Below are positions 7,984 to 16,477 of a DNA stretch of 16,477 nt, one piece after another. The notes beneath the pieces are model-generated. The model made no database searches. It had not been told where the DNA came from and saw only the letters and a program-made list of their open reading frames with translations. A program made the translations under genes and the position numbers. Source of the stretch: Entamoeba histolytica HM-1:IMSS (taxonomy: Eukaryota > Evosea > Mastigamoebida > Endamoebidae); assembly GCF_000208925.1 (NCBI RefSeq), contig NW_001915180.1:1-16477 (forward strand). Reading direction: 5' to 3'. Positions within the stretch are counted from its first letter, which is position 1. Every line of letters begins with the position of its first letter.

Positions 7984-10268
7984 TTACTTTCTTTTTATTC
8001 TTTTATATCTTTCTCTTCTTTTCCAATTATTTGATTTTTGTTGCCTTGATTTCTTATTATTGAAAGTGCCATTTGCACATATTATATATTCATCACATTT
8101 CTTTTCTTTCCATTCACTTAAATATCTATCATTTAATTCATTATTTACCCATTCAAATACTTTCTTTACATTGTGCTTTCTTTCATTTAATTCTATTATA
8201 TTCATTAATTCATTAAAATTAATCTTCTTACAAAATGTTTTCTTCATTCTTTTAATTATTCAATTTGAATTTTCTTTTATTGTTTCTATCATTTCTCCTA
8301 TTCCTGTGTTTGATATTTTTATTTTAAATATACTCTTAGTAATTCAATACGACATTCATCTCTTGCTGACATTAATCCTATTCCCAATTCATTTATTTTA
8401 ATATATAATCTACTTTTTGGGAATGTTTCTACTGTATAATTGGAGTTGTATCAATGATTTTCTTATTTGTTTGTCTATCTTCTCCAATTCTCCTAGTTTC
8501 CATGTGACAATACTGAATCAATATCTTAATTTGGAGATTATATCACTATTAATCTTTCTTATTGTAATGAGAGTGTTATATTTCATAGTATTTAATGATG
8601 ATAAAATAGAAGATATATCATTTAATATTCTTGTACAATATTTATTAATATTTATTTTATCTCCTATTTCAATACCAAGATATTTATAAGGATTATCATT
8701 AGTTATTCTTGGTAGTTCAGCTAATTCACCATTTATTTGACTATTAATATTAGTCATTATCACACTCTTTTCTACATTAATTTTTAATCCTATTGCATTA
8801 AATATTTCTTTAGTTAATTTGTTGGCTTTTTCTATTTCATCGAGACTAATAGTCATTATCTTTAAATCGTCCATATATAATATATAATTTAACTGGACTT
8901 GTTTTTCTTCTCCATTCATTTTAATATTTAATTTGTTTATTTGTTTATCTGATTGTTTAGATAATATATCAATAGATAATACAAATAAGAGTGGAGATAT
9001 ACTATCACATTGTATTATTCATCTTTCTACATTAATTATACTATCACTTTCTTGATTATAATACAAATTAAGATATGTATTATTTAATATGTATAATATA
9101 CTATTAATTACTACTAGTGGGATATTAAAATATATTAAGCATTGTTTAATCCATTGGTGGTTAATACTATCATATGCTTTAGAAATATCATAATATCTTT
9201 CTACCCACTTCCATTTATTCTTTATTAATAATTGAATGATTATAGTGATGTATAATAATCATTCTTTTGATGATATGTATATTTTTTACATCCAATTTGA
9301 TTTAATGATAGCTGTTTTTCAATTGGATTTAGCATCAATTGGCTTTCTATTTTCATCTTTAATATTGATGTATATACTTTTAACAGACAATTTAAGCAAG
9401 TTATTTGTCTGTAATTCTGACTGTATAATTTATCTCATTTATTATATATTAATATTGTTCTTTCTTGAATAAAATGAAGAGGGATTTCATTAGGATTGTC
9501 TAACCATTCATTAAATAATTTTATTAAATATTTCTTTGGTTATTCCAAATATTTAATCAAAAATCATTGTATTTTATCAATTTCATTTTACTTTCAAATT
9601 ATCAATAAATTTAATATCAAATTCCAGTTCATTGGGAGTGATTATTGACATTCTATCATTAATTCTGTTTTCAATTAATATTTCATATAAATTAATATTT
9701 AGATAAATCTATATTAGTATTAGTTTCATAGATTCCTTTCCAGAAATTAATAGTGGAGATATTATCCGGATATTCATCTTCTTTCGATTTATTTAGATGT
9801 TGCATTTTCCATATTTCATCATTTTATAATTCCATCTTATTCTTTTCAAATTGTCATTTCTTGCTTCTATTTCTATTGTTTTCATCTTTCGGAGGTATTT
9901 ATAATAGTTTATTTGTTCATTTGTTTTTATTTTGATATGATATATATATCATATTTCTTAATATGTAGTATTCTTTTTAATTTCATATATTGTTTATTAT
10001 GGAGTAAATCTCTCAATCTACATATTTTTGATTGTAATATTCTTTCTATACTTTTCTTTCAACTTCTTTCTTGTTTATTTTTATTAATTATGTTAATAGT
10101 GGAAGATACTGATTTAATATAATGATAATAATCATCTAATGTATTGATTAATATTTCATTTTTATTAATAATATTAATTATTTGATGTACTTTCTTCTTA
10201 TTGTAATAATAATTAATAAATTGTACATCTTCTTGTTCTTTCATTTCTTCTTCTTTAATTATTTTCAT
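7984..10268 (-). pseudogene. LINE ORF2 remnant: reverse transcriptase, endonuclease apparently missing
   Basis: The inactive ORF2 would have encoded the reverse transcriptase that copies LINE RNA at the nicked target. N-terminal Lys-rich part: 10268-9950. Then NFWKGIYETN near 9740 and NELEFDIKFID near 9620, typical of the linker before the polymerase. Fingers: IPLHFIQERTILIY then NYRQITCLN (9480-9390), LSLNQIGC near 9305. A frameshift lies near 9240. Palm: KAYDSIN at about 9160-9180, TGA replacing an expected Gly codon at 9022-9024, QCDSISPLLF, catalytic YMDD at 8866-8877, KYLGIEIG near 8675. Thumb-like part near 8340-8515 includes KSRLYI, ELGIGLMSARDECRIELLRV. The last open segment, 8247-7984, has EFVNN-like and YLSEWKEKKCDEYI text and then a basic tail (KRRERYKRIKRK). 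The CCHC finger and PD...D endonuclease normally following in this clade are not visible, which fits a deletion of some 180 codons. The clade assignment is from motif knowledge. Confidence 0.85.
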
Positions 10269-10282
10269 TACCTCCTCTTCTT

Positions 10283-11791
10283 TTATTTCTCTTTCTTGTT
10301 CACTTTTGATATTAATTCTTTTAATTCATTATCTTTCCATTGATGTTTTATTATTTCTTCCTCCATTATTCTATTGATTTCTCTTTTAATTTCATTCTTT
10401 ATTTTAAATTTCTTCTTTAATATTTCTTTATATTCTTTAATATCATTTACTTTGATTCCAAATTCTTGTATTAACCTTTCTATTATTTCTTCTTTAAGTT
10501 AACCTCTTAATTTTCTTTCAAATAATTTCAAAACAAAACATTTATATTGTGTTAAAATTTCTTCTTCTCTGTCTGTTTGCTTCCCCGTTTTTTTTTTTTT
10601 TTGATTATCTAATTCTAATGTGGTGATATTCTTATGCTGAATATCCATTTCTTCAATGGATTTCTGCATCAACTTTCTTTTTTTAGAAGAATATATTCAC
10701 TTGATGATATTTCATCAGCTACTATCGCATTGGTGGAGAGGTCATTTACAAATTTTGATTCTGATGAGTTTGTTATAATGTAGTTTATCTCATCTTTCTT
10801 CTTTTCTTCCTGTGTATTTTTATTTTCTAATTTAGATAATTTATCTTTCAGGAAGAGTAATTGTTGTGTTAAATTATTCACTTCAAACATTTTCCTTTCA
10901 GATTCAGCATGGAATTTGAATATATTTATCACACTCGTGGTTTTTTGCTTATCTCATTCTCATGCTTCTTCTTTAATGCCATAATATCCTTAGTTAGTTT
11001 ATTAATGGTTTGGTCTTTTACTTATATTTCCTTTTTCATTTCTTCTTTCTCTTTCATATCCTCCTCCACTTTTTTCAATTCTTTTACTCTTTTCTTCTTT
11101 TCATTGTTTTTTCTCCTCTTCATCATTATTCTTCATTAGTAAACTCTTTATCATCTTTATCTTCATTTTCAATACTCATTACAGAGTTATTGTATATTCT
11201 ATTGTCTTTAATCTCAATTGGTTGTTTTGGTTATCTTCTTCAATCATCATACTAATAGTTTCTTCTTCCTTTCTAATTGTTTTTGTTTTTTATCGTGCAA
11301 GAAAATACCATCTTCTCTATATTGTTGATGATGTATATTCTTTGATATTTGATTTCTTTACTTCTTCTGTTTCTTGTGGTATAAGTATTTTAATTTCTTT
11401 CTCAATGAGTCTTTTCCAATATTCTTGTTTTTGTATTTCAATTATTTCATTTCAATTATTTCTTATTTTGATATTGGTTATATCTTCTTTGTGTGTTATT
11501 ATGGTATTTGTTTGTATTATATTGATATTGTTTATTTCTAATGGAATTATTATTAAAGTGTTTATGACGATAATTATGAATGAAATGATGAGTGAAATGA
11601 TTTGTATCATCAATGTTGTGATAATTATTGTTATAATTATTATTGTAATGATTATTGTAATTATTCATGTATCTCTGTCAATACAGATAATACCTATTTT
11701 CACTCATTCTTCTATCATTTATATTTCTTTGTTGATGTGAATTTCTTCTTCTTTGATTATTTGTTTTTCTATATTTTTTGTGGTGTCTCAT
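10283..11791 (-). pseudogene. LINE ORF1 remnant: basic N/Y/H-rich head plus coiled coil
   Basis: This is the decayed first ORF of the LINE, whose product in EhLINEs is a nucleic-acid-binding protein. The best start is the ATG at 11791 (MRHHKKYRKTNNQRRRNS). The frame stays open to 11456 except for one TGA at about 11675; the segment is rich in Asn, Tyr, His and Arg (MNNYNNHYNNNYNNN, RHKHFNNNSIRNKQYQYN), a plausible RNA-binding low-complexity head. Next come Glu/Lys-rich pieces scattered over frames (IEIQKQEYWKRLIEKEIKIL, then VEEDMKEKEEMKKEI and DIMALKKKHENEIS) that add up to a broken coiled coil. The segment 10932-10669 continues the coil (NNLTQQLLFLKDKLSKLENK). The last piece, from about 10670 to the TAA at 10283-10285, has a single internal TAA and contains ILTQYKCFVLKLFERKLRG and EEIIERLIQEFGIKVNDI. 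A 15-T run (plus strand 10588-10602), read as a Lys run, is a likely slippage site. Confidence 0.7.
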
Positions 11792-11880
11792 ATGTTTCAC
11801 TTTTGGTATAATAATGAATAAATAACAAATAAAGAAAATAAATAAGAAAGAATGATTACTTGTTGTATATTTCAAATTAA

Positions 11881-14387
11881 TTGATAATTAATATTAATAA
11901 ATTGATGAAATGAATATTAATGAGAATAATTCAATTTAAATAAAATGAAATAAAAATAAAGATAAATAATCAATATTTCAATGAATAAAATATTATTAAG
12001 TTTCATATTTCTTACATTAATTATCTTATTTATTATTCATTCTATTGAAATTATTGTTTATTTAAAATATAAACTATCATATTTTATATTAATTTATTCA
12101 AAATAAATTTAAATAAAAATTCATTTAGTTTATTTAATGTTTTTAAATTACTTCATTAAATTGTATTGTAGAAATATAATCATATGGTCTTTCTAAGATG
12201 CTCCATAATCATACTTATTAATTATTATTTTAATTATTTCTTCTTTATGATGAATATTGATGACAAATTATTTTCTAATTCCTTTTTATCAACAAATTCA
12301 ATATCTTCTTTTACAAACACAAATATTTTGGTAATTTTGTTTTCTTTTTATTTCTTTCACTTCTTTATTGTTCTTCTTCCTGTTGATTTTTTAGGAAGAA
12401 TAATTTATTTAGTTTTAGTTCTTTCAATTTCCAAATCACAATAATTAATTTCTTCTATATATTTCATTCTTTTATTTCTTTTCTTTATTTCACTTATTTG
12501 ACTTATTTAGGTATTCTTTTCTTGTTTAATGTTTTATTCTTTTCTATATTTTTCATCGTTAATGCTATGATAAGCATTATCTCTTTTTCAACTTCTTCTT
12601 CATTATTCAGTGTTAATATTTTTCCTTGTCAATATCCTTACATTTTCATTTTATCTTTGTGCATTATCATAACAAGATGAAATTTTTGATTCATTAAATT
12701 ACATTGGAAATTGATTATTTTCTAGTTATTTTATTGACAAATTCCAACAATTTTTTGTTATTAATTATCTATTTTTATTTTCTTCTTTTCTTCATGAACT
12801 TCTTTATAAATATAACATTAGTAGTTAATCAACACGATACAAACATATCTCTAAATTTATGATATTGGAAAATAATATTCTATATTATTTTATGAAAAGC
12901 TTGATTAAAATTCAAATAATATAATTATTTAAAGTTCTTTTTTAATATTTTTTATATATAATCAACCCTTTATTCAGATACATTCTTTTCATTCTTCTAT
13001 GTCTTGTAACACATGCATATTAATAATAATTATATTTCATTTATCGACTTCTCCATATTATCCTTTTTGTTTCTTTAATTTCTGATTTTGCCTTATTATT
13101 TTCTTTCAAAACATTCTTCTTCACTTTGAATTTACAAAATATACTTTTCAATCAATTGTATTTCAATTGATAAATAATTTAATTTTTTTTAATACTCATT
13201 AATTGTGTTTAGTTGTTAGTTGTTTAAAAGTAAGTAAACATAACAATTATTTATCAATTTGAAGGATGTTATTTATTATTAAAAACATTTCATTTGAAAT
13301 AAATAACTACATTTCAACATTTTTTGAAGATTCATCACCTTATATTTTATTTAAACGAAAAACAACAAAATAATTTTTAAAAATAAAATATTTTATCGAA
13401 TTTTACATAATCATTATTTTATTATAAGATAATGCTCTATTAATAACGTTTTATTTAATTTTACATTAAAAATATATTTTTGAAATAAAATGAATTAGAA
13501 AATATTTAAAAATCAATGAATAAATTATCAATAATTTAACATGGCAGTTTGGTTTTTAGTATTGGTTTGAAATACAAACATCATTAAAACAAAAATAAAT
13601 TTGTAATGTTATGATTGAATTTAAAAAAAAATGAATAAATAATTTTACACTACTTTTGAAATATATTTATTATTATAATTGTTTAATTTCCATTAATCAA
13701 TTATTTATTTTTATTTAGTTACAATGATTATATTTTTATTCATGGATTATTAATTTGCATGAATGATGATAATGTTGGTAAATAATCAAAATAAAAGAAT
13801 GAAATATAATTAAATTATTTATTATTTCATCTTCAATAAACAAAAAGAAATGTTAATAATATTGATTATTTCTCTCATATTAAATATTTTAATAATTAAA
13901 ACATTGGTTATTTCTTCTAATACGTTATTTAATGTAATTTTATTTGATTTTCTTTCATTTTATTTGATTCTTTTATTCCTTGTGTATTTAATGTAATTTT
14001 ATCATTTCTATTCTTATTTTATTTCTTATTCTTATTTTATTATCTTATTTTTTATTTATCATTTATTATCTTTATTAATTTAATTTGTTAGAATTAATTG
14101 TTGTTAAAACATGAAAATTCAAATCACAAATGATGAAAGAATAAAAATAAAACAGAATTGAATTTTCTTCTCTTCTAATTTTTTTGTTATTTTAAAAAAA
14201 ATGAAAAATTGTTAAAAATAAAATAAACTAATTATAGAAAATAACAATATTATAATTTTATTATTATTATATTATTAATATTATTATATATTTATTGTTA
14301 TTTTAAAAAATGATAAAAATAAATGATGTTTGATAAAATAGAATGGTGATAATAATACCTGACTTGATGTTAATAACGTGGATTAAC
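11881..14387. other. Long intergenic region with weak coding traces
   Basis: No intact gene in 2.5 kb. Between about 12180 and 12800 the minus strand gives short Glu/Lys-rich pieces in several frames (ILTLNNEEEVEKEIMLII near 12600, IFVFVKEDIEFVDKKELENN near 12290), which look like a decayed coiled-coil gene or part of another LINE ORF1. From 12900 to 13900 the sequence is plain A/T without frames. 13920-14060 is T-rich with repeated TTTAATGTAATTTTAT (two copies, about 13930 and 13987) and TTATTCTTATTTTAT words. 14240-14300 is almost pure TTATTA. Confidence 0.5.
14022..14048. repeat. Left arm of inverted repeat flanking the TLDc gene
   Basis: These 27 bases (TTTCTTATTCTTATTTTATT and the next seven) are the reverse complement of 15833-15860 apart from one inserted base. 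Flanking sequence on the outer side shows weaker matching (TGTA-TTTTATC-TTTCT). The words are low-complexity, so chance is possible. Confidence 0.45.
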
Positions 14388-14412
14388 TATTTAAACATCC
14401 ATATTTTGAACT
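14388..14412 (+). promoter_or_regulatory. Entamoeba-type core promoter of the TLDc gene
   Basis: TATTTAAA at 14388-14395 matches the Entamoeba TATA-like box (GTATTTAAA family), and TGAACT at 14407-14412 matches the GAAC element (AATGAACT). Both lie 25-48 bp before the ATG at 14436, the expected spacing for a start of transcription near 14418-14425 and a very short leader. The initiator word AAAAATTCA is not clearly present; CATCAAATTATA is the closest. Confidence 0.65.
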
Positions 14413-14435
14413 TATAAACATCAAATTATATTAAA

Positions 14436-15550
14436 ATGGAAGAGTTAATTAACAAGAATAATCAATTGATTAAAGAAGTAGTAGAAACACTTCCAAATAT
14501 TCAACAATCAATTGATGATACTACTAAGAATTATCAATATTATATTGGAAGTATTAAAAATGAAGTGTTTGAAATAAAAGATGATGAAACATATTCAGAA
14601 GCAATTAAAAGAGGAGAAGGAATATTTGATAGAATGGATGAAACAGAAAGAAGAAGAAAATTAGTGATAGAAAAAAGTCAAGAAACAATCAATAAAATAG
14701 AAATAATAAAGAATCAAATGTCAAGAATCATAGAAGAATGTAATCATGATGAAGAAATACTGAGTAAAACACGGAATGAATTGATAGATAAAATCATTTC
14801 AATTGAAGAAATGATAATGAAAGACAAATTATTCAGAAAACCAAAAGAAAAAGATAAAATCACAGCAGAATTTAATAAGAAGAAAGAAGAATGGCAAACA
14901 TATTACAGTGATTATTTAGAAAGGAAGAAGAGAAAAGAAGAAGAGGAAGCAAAAGAAAAGAATAGACGAGAAGAGGAAAGAAGAAAGACAACTGAGCAGG
15001 AGAAGAAGATACAAGAAGAAGAGAGATTGAGAATAATGAAAGGAATGAACACAATGGAAGAAATGCTACAAATAGAAGAATGGACAAATAGAAAAGTAGG
15101 AAATATACTATTTGATTCAGATATTGATGATTGGAATGATAATACAACAGTATTTGGAGAAAGAATAATGAATAAAGAACATATAATAATTATGATTGAA
15201 GATGAAGAAGGAAATAAATTTGGAGGATATGTTAATTCTAAAATTGATAAAATTGGTGAATGGATATATGATTCAAAATCATTTTTATTTTCATTAAAAT
15301 CAAATGGAAGAATGAAAAGAATGATGAAATTTGATATTAAACAACCACAATATGCATTTTATTTAATCAATCAAATAAAGATTTGTTTGCATATGGAAAT
15401 GGATGTGATATTTATGTTGGTAAAGAAGAAAATTATAAAACATATTCACATTGTATTCAAGATTCATTTGAATATAAAGGAATATCAAATGCACTTTGTG
15501 GAAAATATTATTTCAAACCAAAACATTTCATAGTAATTGAAATGAAATGA
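14436..15550 (+). CDS. TLDc-domain protein with coiled-coil N-terminus, frameshifted near its end
   Basis: TLDc domains occur in OXR1, NCOA7 and TBC1D24 and are linked to oxidative-stress resistance and V-ATPase binding; Entamoeba has many such proteins of unknown task. Residues 1-140 are helical and polar. Residues 147-205 are a strongly charged coiled coil (EEEEAKEKNRREEERRK). From about 222 the TLDc fold begins (NILFDSDIDDWN, FGERIMNKEHIIIMIED, FGGYVNSKIDKIGEWIYDSK, FLFSLKSNGR, QPQYAFYL). The ATG frame then runs to a stop at 15531-15533 through text unlike the family. Shifting to the -1 frame at 15359-15378 gives FNQSNKDLFAYGNGCDIYVG, SHCIQDSFEYKGISNALCGK and FIVIEM, the expected end of the domain, stopping at 15548-15550. 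The full product would be about 370 residues. Either the gene is a recent pseudogene or the sequence has a small indel error. The start is supported by the promoter. Confidence 0.8.
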
Positions 15551-15617
15551 TTCAATCTTGATTAATTGAAAATGAACTAAAAAATAATAAAAACAAATCA
15601 ATGAGGAATATGAACAG

Positions 15618-15649
15618 CCATTTCATTCATCTGCCAATGAATGAAATGG
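15618..15649. repeat. Perfect 13-bp hairpin
   Basis: CCATTTCATTCAT (15618-15630) and its exact reverse complement (15637-15649) enclose the 6-base loop CTGCCA. It lies 68 bp past the restored end of the TLDc frame, so it could be in the mRNA 3' end or be part of a small mobile element. Confidence 0.85.
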
Positions 15650-15688
15650 TGAATTAAAAATGGACATAATTCAATGTTGATTTATTTT

Positions 15689-15705
15689 ATTTCATTTAAT
15701 GAAAT
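15689..15705. repeat. Short 7-bp hairpin ATTTCAT/ATGAAAT
   Basis: ATTTCAT and ATGAAAT are separated by TTA, extended by one more T/A pair. It reuses the ATTTCATT/AATGAAAT words of the larger hairpin 40 bp upstream. In A/T-rich DNA a stem this short is weak evidence. Confidence 0.5.
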
Positions 15706-15709
15706 ATTC

Positions 15710-15726
15710 ACACCCAATGAGGGTGT
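15710..15726. repeat. GC-rich 6-bp hairpin followed by T-run
   Basis: ACACCC and GGGTGT enclose AATGA, and TTTT follows directly. It is one of the very few G/C clusters in this kilobase, so the stem stands out from the background. It resembles a factor-independent terminator, but such terminators are not known for Entamoeba protein-coding genes. Confidence 0.6.
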
Positions 15727-15832
15727 TTTTAATAAATAAGAAAAGAAATAAGAATGAAATAGAAATAAAATAAAATAAATAAACAATTTATTTGTATTAT
15801 TTCATTGAATTAATTCATTATGAATCAAATGA

Positions 15833-15860
15833 ATAAGATAATAGAAATAAGAATAAGAAA
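15833..15860. repeat. Right arm of inverted repeat flanking the TLDc gene
   Basis: Reverse complement of 14022-14048 with one extra base. The two arms enclose the promoter, the TLDc gene and the three hairpins (about 1.8 kb). Confidence 0.45.
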
Positions 15861-16477
15861 CAAATAAAGAAAAGATAAAATACATCAACATATTTATGTT
15901 ATTTCTTATTCTTTATTCATTCTTATTTTCTATTTAAACAATAATAAACAAAACATAATAAGAAATATAAATAAGAATAACACAACATAAAATAAAGAAT
16001 AATAATAAAATATACAACAAACATGAATAAACAAGAAATGACAAATGATAAAAGATGAAATAAATAAAATAACAACAAGAATAAATAAAATAGAATGAAA
16101 TGGAAAGAAATAGAATAAATTCAGTGATGTTTAAGAAAAGAGGAATTGACAAAAAGAAGAAATGAATGATGATTATAAAAGATAAAAATAAAATAATAAA
16201 TATAAAATCAAAACTAAAATAACATAATAATATAATAACAATATCATTGATTTTATCTTATTTTATTCTTATTTTATTTATCTTCTTTCATTATTTTTAT
16301 TCTTCTATTTTATTAAATGAAAATGAATGAGAAATGAATAATGAAAATCAGAAACAACACACAAATATTAATACAAAATCAAATAATGAAATATCAAATA
16401 ATAATTGACTATGATGAAGTAATTTAATAAGAAATATAATAAATAATAATACAAATAATGAAATAAGATAATATAAA

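Larger units (their letters stand above)
7744..11880 (-). mobile_element. Degenerate two-ORF non-LTR retrotransposon (LINE, R2/R4-like, EhLINE type)
   Basis: A nearly complete LINE read from right to left. ORF1 (about 11791-10283) is followed after 14 bp by ORF2 (about 10268-7984) and a 3' untranslated tail down to 7744. ORF1 of about 500 codons fits the size I recall for EhLINE1 ORF1. ORF2 spans only about 760 codons, against roughly 940 recalled for EhLINE1. The reverse transcriptase motifs are clear: fingers NYRQITCLN, motif A KAYDSI, a damaged QCDSISPLLF, YMDD and KYLGIEIG. Many stops and frameshifts in both ORFs show that the copy is dead. The 3' boundary is set by the repeat shared with the window start; the 5' boundary is uncertain by some 100 bp. 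I could not identify target-site duplications. Confidence 0.85.
15551..16477. other. Region downstream of the TLDc gene
   Basis: No gene is visible in about 930 bp. The first 180 bp hold three hairpins listed separately. From about 15730 on the plus strand is A-rich low-complexity sequence made of AATAAGAA, AAATAAAATA and GAATAAG words, changing to T-rich text at about 16250-16310 (TTATCTTATTTTATTCTTAT). The hydrophobic minus-strand frame at 15934-16152 is a product of this base bias. Confidence 0.5.

Noticed and set aside
8060..8689. Plus-strand hydrophobic frames over the LINE
   Set aside because: They are antisense to the reverse transcriptase and its C-terminal part, which carry recognisable motifs on the minus strand.
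9022..9024. TGA read as an amino acid (altered genetic code)
   Set aside because: The three intact genes in the window all end in TGA at family-appropriate places, and the LINE has other stops too, so decay explains it.
11222..11740. 172-residue plus-strand frame that looks like a multi-pass membrane protein
   Set aside because: It is the exact antisense of the Asn/Tyr/His-rich LINE ORF1 head; reverse-complement NNY codons read as Ile, Val and Leu.
14872..15147. 91-residue minus-strand frame
   Set aside because: It is antisense to the charged coiled coil of the TLDc gene; GAA/AAG codons reverse to Phe and Leu.
15710..15730. Bacterial-type terminator
   Set aside because: The shape fits, but the gene has eukaryotic promoter elements and the window is eukaryotic; listed only as a hairpin.

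Overview
The window looks like nuclear DNA of an Entamoeba species. It is extremely A+T-rich. One gene carries a short intron with the Entamoeba-type boundaries GTTTGT...TAG, and one start codon sits behind an Entamoeba-style promoter (TATTTAAA box plus GAAC element). The gene families also fit: an SLC35B1/HUT1-type nucleotide-sugar carrier, an FNIP/LRR-like repeat protein, a TLDc-domain protein, and an R2/R4-type non-LTR retrotransposon like the EhLINEs. The exact species cannot be decided from this sequence alone.

Layout. 1-1240: pieces of LINE 3' ends embedded in nearly pure A/T sequence. 2056-6511: the gene-dense core, with the transporter (one intron) and the LRR-like gene in tandem on +, and a tail-anchored coiled-coil protein on -, converging with the LRR-like gene across a 61-bp gap. 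6583-7053 (-): a decayed reading frame, possibly a fragment of a second LINE's ORF2. 7744-about 11880 (-): a nearly complete but dead LINE, with ORF1 (about 500 codons, basic N/Y/H/R-rich head then coiled coil), a 14-bp gap, and ORF2 (reverse transcriptase with KAYDSI and YMDD, apparently without the endonuclease domain). Its last 190 bp are repeated almost exactly at the start of the window. 11881-14387: intergenic A/T sequence with weak traces of decayed coding on -. 14388-15550 (+): a promoter and a TLDc-domain gene that needs one frameshift to restore the end of its domain. 15551-16477: three hairpins, then A-rich low-complexity sequence.

The genes do not form an operon or a recognisable pathway. 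The transporter acts in the ER/Golgi membrane, the coiled-coil protein is probably anchored to an internal membrane, and the LRR-like and TLDc proteins belong to families that are large in Entamoeba. The main story is a small gene island bordered by LINE debris. I found no CRISPR array, tRNA, rRNA, bacterial-type operon or convincing new multi-gene system.
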